DNA of 64,000 nucleotides from Rhabdophis nuchalis (lineage: Eukaryota > Chordata > Lepidosauria > Squamata > Natricidae): assembly GCA_039707465.1 (NCBI GenBank), contig CM077647.1:120508610-120572609 (forward strand), in the 5' to 3' direction. A model generated the notes under the pieces. It ran no database searches and was not told the DNA's origin. It saw only the letters and a list, made by a program, of their open reading frames with translations. A program made the translations under genes and the position numbers. Below, in pieces: positions 48,701 through 62,000 of the stretch (position 1 is its first letter; each line of letters starts with the position of its first letter).

Positions 48701-51700
48701 AACGTTTGTCACTTACAATGCTTGGTCTGAGCCGAGAAAAAGTGAAACAAAATTTTATACCGATTTTAAATCGAAAATTAGGGGGTGCGCGTTATACACG
48801 TGTGCGCGTTATACTCAAATAAATACGGTATTTGTAATTTTCTTAGAGCAAAGGCTTGTTTAGCTTTTTGCTGTTTATTTCAATTTAAAAAAATATTTTT
48901 TATTAAGGATTAAAAGAAAACTTTCCGAATGTTTTCAGACTTTCCAGACTTGACTGAAGGTCTCTGGTAGCTTAAAAGCAGTTAATAAGCAATTTCTGAA
49001 TATGATTAGGAAAGGAAATTTGCAAATATAGTGTCTTTTAAAAGGCATCAATAATGGTTATGAGCAAGATGATTACTCCTGTCATCTCTGAGTACTCAAA
49101 CTCTTCCAGTGATAGTTGTCTTGTAATCCCCCTGCTGAAGAACACCTGTTTAGAGTGCTTGTGGGCTATTACCTGGCTGGGGAGATTCCAAAGAACTGGT
49201 ATAAACATCAGCTCATGGTTTTTCACTGGGTTTGTTGGCTTCGCTTTTCATAGAACCATCTTCACCATTTCTTCCTGCAGAAGTACATAACTGCTTACAT
49301 TTTGAAGTGATACAATTTGTGTACAACGTCTTTGTGTTTTCTGATAAACCTGTCCTACCTTCTATCATAGGTGTACTATGAACTAAGTTTCTGTTTCTTA
49401 TACTAATAATCATCCAGCTATGTTTGTAAATGGTGTGTGACAGTTCTTTCCAAACATATGCAAGTTTTCAAAAATATACAAATGCTAAACAAACGGGAAA
49501 CAGTGAATTTGCACAGCTTATTTTAAAATAAAATTGAACTTCAAAAATTAAAGCCATTTTGTATTCATGCTCTTCATTATTGACCCCTTGTCTCTGATTT
49601 TCCTTTTAGATTATGCAAGCTGCAAGATGTCCCACAGATGAACTCTCCTTAAGCAATTGTGCTGTGATCAATGAAAAGGACTTTCAATCTGGCTTGTAAG
49701 TTCGATTGGTCTCTTTTTAGAGAGGATTGCAGAAATAGACTTTCTTCAGTCTGTTCCCCCTCCCCAAGTTATATGTAGTAAATATTGCAAATTATATGAC
49801 TATTATTAGCTATGTGCTAAATGAGTTCACACACACACACTGTTAATAAAACATCACTTCTGTGAATTGTATTTTATTTGATATTAGAATTTTTTGTGTG
49901 GAAAGGGGGGAAGAGATGAGGCATTATCCTTGGTGTTTGGGCTATACAAAGCTACTTGTTGATTGATCTGATTGTTAATCAGATTTTCATATTACTGGAG
50001 AAAATTAATATTGATTAATTTTTCATTTTTTCCATCTTAACTATCAAAGAAGATATGAGAGCCAATTTGGCCTAGCAGTGGAAGAATCTGAATTGGAGTC
50101 CTGTCTAAGACATGAAAGTCATCTGGATAAGTTTGGGCCAGCCACTCATTTTTAGTCCTAGAAATAAAGAAATAGCAAACAAAAAAACAAAAAAACCCCA
50201 CTCCAAAGACATCGTTTTGTGTGTGAGGTTTGCCAGAAGTCAAGTCTACTTGAAGACGACAAAATCATAGTGACTTCATTTGTTTAGTTTGGCTCAAACC
50301 AAAACTACAGTATATATAGAGTTATGTATGTATATCAGTTTTTTTAAATATTAAGTAAACTAAGATGTATGATATCTTTCACCTGAAAATTGCCTTCTGG
50401 AAACTTCATTATCAACATGTAGGAAAGACTGTTTCTGAAAAATCGTTTTGAAGTTGGATTGGACCTTTCCAATCCTTTGGTTTTTTTTGTCATTTTATTA
50501 TGATTTGCTCTTTTCTATCCAGTGGTCAGAAATTATTTCATTAAAAAAATCTCAAGAAAATAAAACACCGTAATGTATTTATTGCAAAGCAATGTTTTGA
50601 ATATTAGACTTCAGTTATTTCATAGAACAGATATTGCTTGAGCTGACTGAGATATTGAAAGGTTTTAATTTTTTTTCTTTTTTCCATCTCTCGTTCTTCC
50701 TCTCCCAAACTCTTTATAGGCATGTCGTTGTGAAGACCTCACCCAACCACAAATATGTTTTTACCCTGAGAAGTCATACATCTGTTGTGCCAAGTAGCAT
50801 TGCTTTCAGTCTGCCACAGGTAGGGCTTGGATTACTTGCTTCCTTTTTGATCCCAAATACAAGCAATATTGCTACTGAAAGTAACTGTTTTCACCAAAAA
50901 TTGAAATTCCAGTGGCTCAAAAGAAAGCTGTGCTTCCTAGATATCCTATGACTATGAAACCAAATTATTCAGTTCTAGTAAAGCACCTTTTATTGATAAA
51001 ATATTAGGAAAATTGGGTTGTTTGAGGACAGAGACCTATGTTATGTGAGATACAATATAGGCAATCAAGCAGCTAGATCTGTGGCTATGATGTAAGATGT
51101 GATAGGATTGTTATTGCAGAATAAGCATTTTTATGCAGTCTGTACAGCTCCAATATTGAAAAGAAAATAATATTTTCTGTATGATCTAATAACTTCAGTT
51201 TCTTGTACCAACACCTTTCAAATGTAGCTTCACATCAGCTATTTAGCAACAAAGTTTCAGAAAATGTGACTAATCTTTGCGGCTTCCCTGATTCCCCTGT
51301 GGTGTTAGCTAACAGTTTGGACTTGTGAATGAAAAACAGCGTAGCCTTGAGTGAATAGAACTCATTCTAATAAAAGAACAAAAAAAGGAGCTTGCTGAGC
51401 TGCAAAATAAGGCTTTACTTCTATTCTTTTGTTTAATAGAGTTACAATCATGTGGGGGGGAAAAGGCACACTCTCTTTGAGTTCTATGGTTTTATGTATC
51501 AAGGCATAGTAAAAATAATTTGGTCCTTAGCAGTTCTTAAAAGTAGGTAAATACTAAATGTGCTGGAATCATAGCTACTATAATTCCTCTTCAGCATAGT
51601 TAACATTGGAAGGTACCAGTCTGAGGAAGGCTGCTCTACATTAGAGGTAGGAAAAGTTGGCCTCAGTCATTCAATAACAACCCCTGGCCAGAGCCTGATT

Positions 51701-52468
51701 ACTAGAAAAAAAAGCACAAAATTATTTACTACTCATTTTGAAGATATAAAACCCACCTTTTAAATAAATACAAGAAAATCAAATTGGAGAAAAAGAAGTA
51801 GAAATAGACGTGGAACCTGGAAGACACCACAAATATCCATCTATCTCACCTTAGAAGGGTCTTTCGGTCACATTAGCCCAGGGTCTGGGAGAACAATCAG
51901 GTTCCCTCAAATACTAACAGAGTGGGAGCCATCTGGATCTTGGGGCTCTTCATTCCATAGCCATGACGATGGTAATGAAGTGATATCTGGTTATGATCAT
52001 AACAACTACTGGTATGTACAGTATAATAGGCCAATAATAGCATGTTGCCTGTAGGGGACAAATTAATCTAGGATTGCAACTATGTTTTAGCATGACATGA
52101 ATTTTACTGTGCATATGGCTGCTACCCAAAAGTTATTCATTATAACTTCAGATAGGCAATTTCCTTTGTGAATATATTTGCATATTTAATATAGGTAAAT
52201 AATTATTCTTTTTTTGGTGTACATTTTTTTCTCTATAGAGAAAATGGGCTGGCCTTTCTATTGGGCAAGAAATAGATGGTAAGTTTTTACTATAATTAGT
52301 ATATTGTCTGTCCTAATCTAATTGAAACTTTTCTTTTCTTTTTTAAAGCCTTTTATGTTGGAATGAATTTTGTTGCAGTGCAGGTTTTTTTAATCCTCTT
52401 TTTTGCTCTTTAGCATTATCTACATGAAATACTGTGCTGGGATAGTTACACTGATCTTTAAATGCCTG

Positions 52469-52547
<79 letters not shown>

Positions 52548-55500
52548 TCTCATATCTAAATAAAAGCTTTATGTAAGATATTTTAAAATTAATGATAAAG
52601 ATAAAACAAGCAGATCAAAAGAGAAAAGAGCCAAACAAATAGATGCATCGGAAAAGAGAAATGGGGACACAGTACATTTTACCATATTAAATAATCAAAT
52701 GATAAAAGAGCAAATAAAATATCCCCTTGGATGAAGTTAGAAATGAATTGGTGAAAAACTAACAACTGTAAATAGATACCTATATGATTTTTGCATTTGA
52801 GCTATGATGGCGCAGTGGTTAGAATGCATTACTACAAGCTAATTCTTCTGATTGCTGACTGCCAGCAGTTGAGTAGTTCGAACCTCATCAGCTTAAGGTT
52901 GACTCAGCCTTCCATCCTTCCAAAGTCAGTAAATTGAGGACCCAGATTGTTGGGGACAATATGCTGATTCTGAAAACCACTGATAGAAGCTGTAAAGCAT
53001 TGTGAAGTGGTATATGTCTAAGTGCTATTGTTGTTGATTTACATGCATGCATCTTACTTATTCCTACAGTGGTATCTAACGGAAATTTCCCCCTTTTCGC
53101 CCCAGTCTCTCTCAAAAAGAATGTTAGTAATAAGATTCTTTTCTGTATTATCAAGGTGCTAATATTTTCTGGAGTGCGTCTGTTGCTTTATAACTGCTGT
53201 TAGTTATAATTCTATGAGAAGCAAGTTTTTAGGAAGAGATGGATTCTACTATTTCAAATTACACAGTAAAAACTCATATTTTTATTGCTCAGTAATATAA
53301 GAAAACAAATGAATAAACTCTACAAGCATCCTAAATTGCTTTTTGATGATTTAGACAAAACTGTATAGCTATTGCGGTATAATAACTGCATATATTGCCT
53401 CTTTGTGTCTGTTAAATCTAACAGTACCATCACAGATGTATTCTCTTTTCAGTTAAAGGTGTTTGTTTCTCAGCTTTTTTATCAGAAAATCTCCCATAGG
53501 GAGTGTGGAAATCTTTTCCTACAAAGCAGATACTTACAAAACAGGAAGGCTAATTAGTGATTGCAGTGGTATAATTCCCACCTGTATCTAAATTTGGAGG
53601 TTATTTCCTAAGTTTGACTATATTAAGTTGATGCATGGAAATATACACCTTTGTGTGGAATATTCTAATTTCTGCCACTGTCACTTTTTTCATTTTTAGT
53701 GACTGTAAAGCCAGGGCATAGCTATGCAGTTAGCCTTTTAAAGGCTTTGATAAGTTTTGTCAAAAAAGAGAGATACTGATACTTAATTTTTGCTACAGTT
53801 GTCAAGTTACTAGAAAATGAATTCTACCCTCTGCAATATTGTTTGTATCCCTGATATATGGAATAGTTAAATCCAAACTCATATACAGGAAATTAAGCCA
53901 ATTGCATCTGAGGAAACATGTTGATGGCAAAACTTTTTTTTTTGTCTTTGAAGTGGGAAGCTTGATTCTCTAATAAGTCAATAGGGACTTGTCCGTTCAT
54001 GGGAAGCTATGGGGGGATATTGTATCTATCCATGTTTAACATTTATTTCTATTCCTCCTTTTTTGTAACAGCAATTTTTAATATAAAAAAAACACATTAT
54101 TGAAAAAGCTAGAAATATTTTAATATGCTTTTATAACTAACTAGGAGTTATACATTTTGACTACTTATGTAATGAATGCTTCTAGATTAAATATGATGCC
54201 TATAAATAAATAGGCAAGATATAGATACAGAATGACAAGTATTATCCTCCAGATAAGGAATCTGAAGGTCAGAGATAAAAATGGAGGCTAGATTATAAAT
54301 AGTAAAAAAAAGATTTGTCAGAGAAAATATTTAAAATTCAGAGAAATTCCATAATATTTTGAAAAGATATAATTTAGAAAGAGGTGGAATACCTATTTTA
54401 AAAAAAGATTGATTTAGATGATATTGATGAAGATAACGATAATGTAAACATGTACGTTACCTCATTCTCAATGACTGAATGAAGAAGAATCATTACAAAT
54501 TTGAGAAATCTACACAATAAACTCAAAGACAACATATAGAAGAAATTTACCATGTGTATATTGTCAGGAAATGCTGATACAATGCTGACTTTAAAAAAGT
54601 GTAGCATTATTTAAAACTTGAACATTTAAGTGATTTTATCAGATGTCATTGGATAGAAGGTGAAGAGATATGAGATTTTTGACAACCCCAAGAAAGATAA
54701 AGATTAAATGCAAATGGGCATCTCAATTTCATTTGAAGATTTTAAAAATGGTAGCAATAATACAAGACATTAATAAAATACTTGCATCATTAACAGTAAC
54801 AGAGTAAGCTAAAGAACTTAAATATGTGCATAATGAAACAGGGAGCTCACATGGAACTAGGTAAAAATGCAGTTGCTGCAATTTATGCTTGAAAGAATAG
54901 TGAAGCAAAATCTTATGAAAATTACAGTGAGAGTCATGCAGATTCTTGGAGATATTAATATTTTTCTTAAAATATTTACATGAAAAGTATTCTAGACTTT
55001 GCATTTTCTCTTAGACACATGGAGACCTAAATATCCTTTAGAAAAATAATCCATCTACTTGTTTATTATAAAACTTAATCCAAAACAGATATTTGTTGGT
55101 CTTAGTGACAGAAAGCATTTTATCTTTTTTTATTGATAGATTTATAAAAATATCCAAATTTATTCAAGAATAATTACTCACAATCTAATGGCAGGAATCA
55201 TCAGATAGAAAAAATTAAACTTTTTCTGGTTAGAAAGAATATCAGTGGTAAAAATGAACATTTATTTATTACATATTTATTCCAAATATCAGCAATAAGA
55301 ACGGAAAAACATATTGTGAGAAATAACTCACCTTATTTTGTTATGCAAAAAGTTTTGATTAAATTTAGAATGCAAGATGTGAAAGAAAAATTATGGGCTG
55401 CCTCTATCAAATCTTATTGATAATAAAATTTATTATGGAACCTAAAGTTGGTTTACAGATTGAATAATATTGCCATAGAGAATGTTTACATAAATATTTT

Positions 55501-55986
55501 TGATTGGCTGCAAATATAGGTGTTATTTTATAAGAGATTATTCAGTAATTAAAAACAGCATGTACTAGTATATAATAAATATAGATGATTTACTCTGGCC
55601 TTACTACTACTTACTGCAATATTCAATATTTATTTTAATGAAAATGTACATACAAAAAGTGATCAGATGAGAGAAAATTCATATTGATTGCAAGATTTAA
55701 TAAAGATGATTTTTTTTTTTGAGGCAATGGTCAAAAATGACTTATTGGTTCAGAATTTTAAAATAACTGGAATAACAAACATTTCAAAAAAGTAGGAACA
55801 CTTTTAAAAATATATAACACAAAAATCAGAATATCTGTTGAGGCTCATTTATAAGTTATACTTATAACTCAGAAGTAGAATAAGTCCATTGTTTATATAC
55901 CATAATATAATACCAAAGAGATATAAATATAAAATTTCGTGTGAATATTATGTTCAGCGTAAACTGTTATAGATATTTTAAAAGAG

Positions 55987-56017
<31 letters not shown>

Positions 56018-59000
56018 TTTATTTATTTATTTATTTAAATTTATATCCCGCCCTTCTCCAAGAAGGACCCAGGGCGGCGCACAGGAAAATTTAAAAACAT
56101 ACAAAATACAATAAATATAATTTAAAAAACTATTAAATAACCTATCCTGCGCTAAAACCAAATTTTAAAAACCCAATTTAAAACTACCTAAAAGTCCCCA
56201 TGGGAGGTTAGGCTAGGCCGGCTTGTTGAAACAAATATGTCTTAAGACATTGGCGGAAGAGGCGGAGGTCGGTGATGGTACGTAATTCAGGGGGTAGGTC
56301 ATTCCAGAGGGCTGGGCCCGCCACAGAGAAGGCTCTTCCCCTGGGTGTCGCCAGTCGGCATTGTCCGGCCGACGGCACCCTGAGAAGGCCCTCTCTGTGG
56401 GAGCGTATCGGTCTAAGGGATGTATGGGGCAGGAGGCGGTCTCGCATATAACTAGGCCCCGAGCCATGGAGCGCTTTAAAGATAGTTGTCAAAACCTTGA
56501 AGCGCACTCGAAAAACCACAGGAAGCCAATGCAGCTCGCGCAGGATCGGTGTTATGTGGGAGCATCTAGTGGCTCCCATAATCACCCGCGCGGCTGCGTT
56601 TTGGACTAGCTGTAGCTTTCGAGTGCACCTCAAGGGAAGCCCCATGTAGAGAGCATTACAGTAGTCGAGCCGGGACGTCACAAGAGCTTGAGTGACTGTG
56701 CAAAGGGCAGCCCGGTCCAGTAAGGGGCGCAATTGGCGCATCAGGCGTACCTGATGAAACGCCCCCCTGGCCACGGCCGCCACATGGTCCTCCATGGACA
56801 GCCGGGAATCCAGGAGGACACCCAAATTGCGCGCCCTCTCCACGGGGGCCAGTGTTTCGCCCCCAATGGCCAGAGTTGGTGTAATCTGGCTGAACCGGGG
56901 TGCCGGAAACCACAGCCACTCAGTCTTGGCAGGGTTGAGCATACATACATATGCACATACATATTCACATATATACATGCATACATACATACTCCAAAAC
57001 ACATCTTTATATAAACAACCCCCGAGTGACTTTTTATCCGGATTATTGAATTCAAAGAACGTGATAGGGTAACAACCAAATCATCTGCAAATGCTCTAAT
57101 TCTGTATTCCTTTTGCCTTGTAGCTATACCATTTAAGGAATTCGAATCCCAAATTGTATTCAACAAGACTTCTAAAGTTAAAATAAGTAACAATGGAGAT
57201 AATGGGCAACCTTGTCTTGTGCCTTTTTATATCTCAGAACTCGTCGACAAATTTCCATTAATAATAAGTTATGCATTTTGTTATCAATATATTGCTAAAT
57301 TTAAAAAATTTTTATTGATCAGCTCATAAAACTAACACACACACACACACACACACATATATACACACACATGTGTGTATATGTGTATATATGTGTATAT
57401 ATACACATACATTGTGTATTTATACCACAATACAAATATGCAAGTAAATTGCAAATACAAATGTAGCAACAATCATCCTTTATTTCTCCTTAATTTCACA
57501 TTTATTTATTAAATTTATTGTGGATACCTATTTTAAATGCAGTAATCCTGAACTGATCACAATAAAGCCAACAAAAACAATAAAATAATGGTGTCACCCA
57601 TATATAAAACATTAATATTACTTCTTGTGTGCTTCAAGTGATAATTTTGTAAGCATTTTTGTTTTTGTGAGCAGGAAGGATTTGACATTGTAATGAAAGA
57701 AAAAAATTGTGAGGGGAGAGGATTGATTATTGTAATTAAAGAATTATTGTAATTAAAGAAAGTAAAACATCATGCAAAAAGCCTTTCATTTCTTTTATTT
57801 CTCCCCCATAATTTCCTTTTTTCATCTGGATGTATTCTGAATTAACTTAAGTTTCACTATTAAATTAAAAAACTATTTTTTAATAAAATTAACAAGTCGG
57901 GGGCCAAAAGTCAACAGGTGTTAAACTTTTTTTGGAAGGAGAAGAGAAATCAATAAAGATAGCCTTTATGATCACCATTGAGCCCAAAATTTCTGTTGCT
58001 AAGAGAGACAGTTATTAAGTGAGTTTTGCTCCATTTTATGATCTTTCTTGCCAAAAATATTGAGTCACTGCAATTGTTAAGTTATTAATGTGGTTGTTTA
58101 GTGTTCTTTGCAATTTTGATTGCTTTTGTTAATTATTGATTTTTAATAGTTAAATCTGATGTATTTCTTTTTATATATGGTATTAATCAAAAGTTACCTT
58201 GAAAATTCCTGTTCAGTTTTATACATTTTATAACTTTTTTAAATATAGCAATGGCAATAGCAATAGCACTTAGGCTTAAATACTGCTCTATAGTGCTTAA
58301 CAGCACAACAGTCTGGGTACCAATTTTACCAACCTCAGAAGGATGCAATAAAAAACCTGCTTTTTATGAATTGCATTTGAAGTTATATTTTAAAATAAAA
58401 TAAAAATGTCAAATCAACCAAACAAACAATAGTCAGTTATTTTTCAGTAAGTTTATGTGTAAATTACCGCAGATATTCAGTTTGATTATCATTATACTTA
58501 TTGTCGTTGTCCAACAATGATTCTTAGGGCAGATTTGACCATTTCATTCAACATATTTTATAATTCCACATCTAAAATATTTTGTGACACAATAAGCAGA
58601 ACCTAATGATAGACTCATTTTGTCTAAGAATAAAAATCATATGGTGTTTAACCAGAAATGAAAACGTTCTTGTGCTTTTCCATCTAATTTACCAACTGGT
58701 ATTGTAGATGGTAGGGAACAATGGGCCACGCAATGAAATAATTGGTTATATTTCTGAAATCATTTGTGGGTCCCATGCATTTGGTCTCCATTTTTTAAAA
58801 AAATGTGATTATTATTAAACACAATTGGTAACAATTATTTTTTAATAAAACAATAATTTTAGATTCTATATATAATTATTTTATACCTTTGCATCAATAA
58901 TAAACATCACCTTGATGTTTTCCAAATGATTTTTGAGTTTAGCTTCAGAAATGGTCATGAATCGTAAGAAATTATCATAAGAAATGTAAGCCAAAATATG

Positions 59001-62000
59001 TATCCCTGCTTTAGACAATAAATGATAGCTACATAACATTGTTGGGCAGGAAGCACTCTGGTTTATTTGGCTAAAAACCCCATCTTAATTTCCAAGGCCT
59101 GAATTAGTAGCATGATTTGATAAAGACTTTTTTGTAGACAATTATGACTTTAAAGATGTGTATTAATATGTATTGGTGGTCTTTTATAAAAAAATATTCT
59201 TTTTCTTAACTGAAAAGGACCTTTATTGTTTTGTGAGAAAAATGTGGACAGGTAAAAAAAAAGAGATAAAATACAGTGTACAAGCTCAATTAATTTTGTC
59301 TCTGAAATTATTAAAATAATAATGTTTTATGTCTTATCCTGTTTATATCAGTATTAATAGTTTTATCTGTGTTGAAAAATAAGTAAACATAAACCAGAGT
59401 ATTCATTATCTAATTTTTTTAGGGGAAGAGTATGTTCTTCCAAATAGAAGCCATCTAGATTTTCATACCATTTATTTTTGCATTATTCCTGAACAGATGA
59501 CCCAGAATGCCGACTAATCATCTTTAACCTGCTATCTAGAAAGCTGCTAATTAAAAAAGAAATTAAGTATTCACAAATGATTCAAAGGAATAAAAAGTCT
59601 ATAGGCTCCTTCAGCGTTCTTAGAATTCACACAAAATGATAACAAAATTTTCTTCTAAAAAGACATATTTGACTCATATATTCATTTTTGAATTAAATAT
59701 TTTATCCCCCTCCAGTCATTTCTAAGTGCAATATCAATCAATTTATGCATTAGAGGGACATAATATTATGAGCAATTCATAATATCCATGTTTTTTATTA
59801 AATGAGTAATGTTTTTATTTTCTTTGGACACCGTTCTACTGAAAGGAATCATGGTTGAATAATGGTTTTCTCTCTCTCACAGTTTCCTTGTATAACTTTG
59901 ATAAGACCAAGCAGTGTATTGGCACTATGACAATTGAGATAGACTTCCTGCAGAAGAAAAATATTGACACAAATGCTTATGACTCAGACAAAATGGCAGC
60001 AGAGTTCATCCAGCAATTCAATAACCAAGCATTCACAGTTGGACAGCAGGTTTGTGCTCCAATGGTTTTACACATTTGTGTCTTTCTCACTTAGCAGTAA
60101 CCTTTATATTTGATACCGAGATGTGGCATAATTATGAATGATAAGTTGCATGCACTTTTTTTTATGTTGCAAATAATAAAAGGCCTTCTGTTAGCATATA
60201 CTTATATATTTTTGTAGGCTACAAACCTTTGGAGATTATTTTGGGCTCTTGATGCCTAGATGTAGGCAACATTTTAAAGGACATCACTTAAAAAGCTGTT
60301 GAATGATATAATGTATTTATGCAACCAGAATATCTCAAGTAATCCATAGTATTCTGCAACATTTGTTGGAGAAGACCTCTGCTTGCTAGAATCTTTTGCC
60401 AAATTTATCAGAACAGAAATGAGAAGAAGCTAGATTGACCAGTGTAGGGATGGTACAAGATAAGCTATATGTTTATTGTAACCATTAGATGGATTTAGGA
60501 TTAGGATTTATTAAATTTTTAGACCGCCCTTCTCCCTTGTGGGACTCAGGGCGGTGTACAGGCAATAATAAGATCAATAATATAGAGCATAAAATACAAT
60601 TAAAAATACAATTAAAATATATTAAATAGATTGGCCTGATGGGACAATAATTGCAATAAAAAATAAAAAAAAGTTATATTTCCATCATTTCTTAAAATTA
60701 TTTCTGCTGCTAAGTGCAGATGGATCCAGTAATCCATGCTATAAGAGATCAAGTTTTTTCCTTCTTCCATTCAGTTGTGTCTGATTCTCAGAGATTTCCT
60801 GCAGGTTTTTCAGAAATAATTTGCCTTTACCTCCTTCCTAGGACTGAGAGAAAGTGATTTAGCTGGCTTTGTGCTCAAGGTGATTAATAATGCAGAATAG
60901 AAGTAAATAATGTATAATTGATATTGGGTTTGAAATTGAAAAACAGTGCCTTCCAGATGCATTCAGGTGATTACTTCCAAAGTTCCCATTGAGCATGAAG
61001 AATGGTTGGAGTATTTCTTTAACTCAAAACATTTTTTTCTTCATTCTGGATTATAATATAATCAGTGATATTTTTCTTTCTCTACCCACACCTGCTAATA
61101 ATAAAAATGGATGAACAGATAGACTGTATGATATAAGATACAACCTGATAGTGGTTAAAGGAGATATGAAGAGACTGTTATTCAGGGATGTGATTTTTCA
61201 GCAACCTGTAGTTCAATTTATAGAAGAAGTCTTCGATTTAAAACCACAATTGAGCCCAAATTTTTTGTTGCTAAATGAATTTTGTCCCATTTTCTAACCT
61301 TTTGTGCCATTGTTATTAATTGAATCACTGCAGTTGTTAAGTTAGTAACTTGTTTGTTAAGTAAATCTCGCTTCCCCATTGACTTTGTAAGAAGCTTACA
61401 AAAGTGAATCACATGACCCAGGGACACTGCAACTGTCATACGTATGAGTCAGTTGCCAACATTTGAATTTTGTTCACGTGACTATGCATGTGGTTATCAT
61501 AAGCCACTTTTTTCAGTGCTGTTATAACTTTGAATGGTTACTAAATGAACTGTTGTAAGTCAAGAACTGCCTGTACTTTGCAGATCAGCAGAGGCCCTGA
61601 TCTTCATAGTATGTATCTTCTGAAAACTAGGATGAACCATATCACCCAAGTTTGTATGTGAAACATTAGTTGTCTATTCTGTTATATTATTTTAATGTGT
61701 ATTTTTCTTTACTTCTGCAGCTTGTATTTAGCTTTAATGACAAACTTTTTGGCTTATTGGTCAAGCACATTGAAGCTATGGATCCTAGTATTCTTAAAGG
61801 AGACAGTTCCACAAGTAAAAAACAGAAGGTAAGTTCCAAATTGCATATGTATACAGTCTTAAGACAAAGATCATGATATGAAAAATGACAGCTGAACTTT
61901 CAAGCCCCAGAATTTGGGAAAGGGCAATCGTGGCGGACCTCTTGCAGGTACTTTGGCCAATTTTGAATTAATTCTATCTGAATATCTTATTTGACTGAGC

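Noticed and set aside
52799..52890. Possible tRNA gene (A and B boxes)
   Set aside because: The cloverleaf is not complete and the sequence continues into a SINE body and tail, so it is a SINE head.
55130..55250. Integrase-like motif (YSQSNGRN)
   Set aside because: Only a few residues match, stops follow at once, and there is no LTR, polymerase or primer-binding site nearby.
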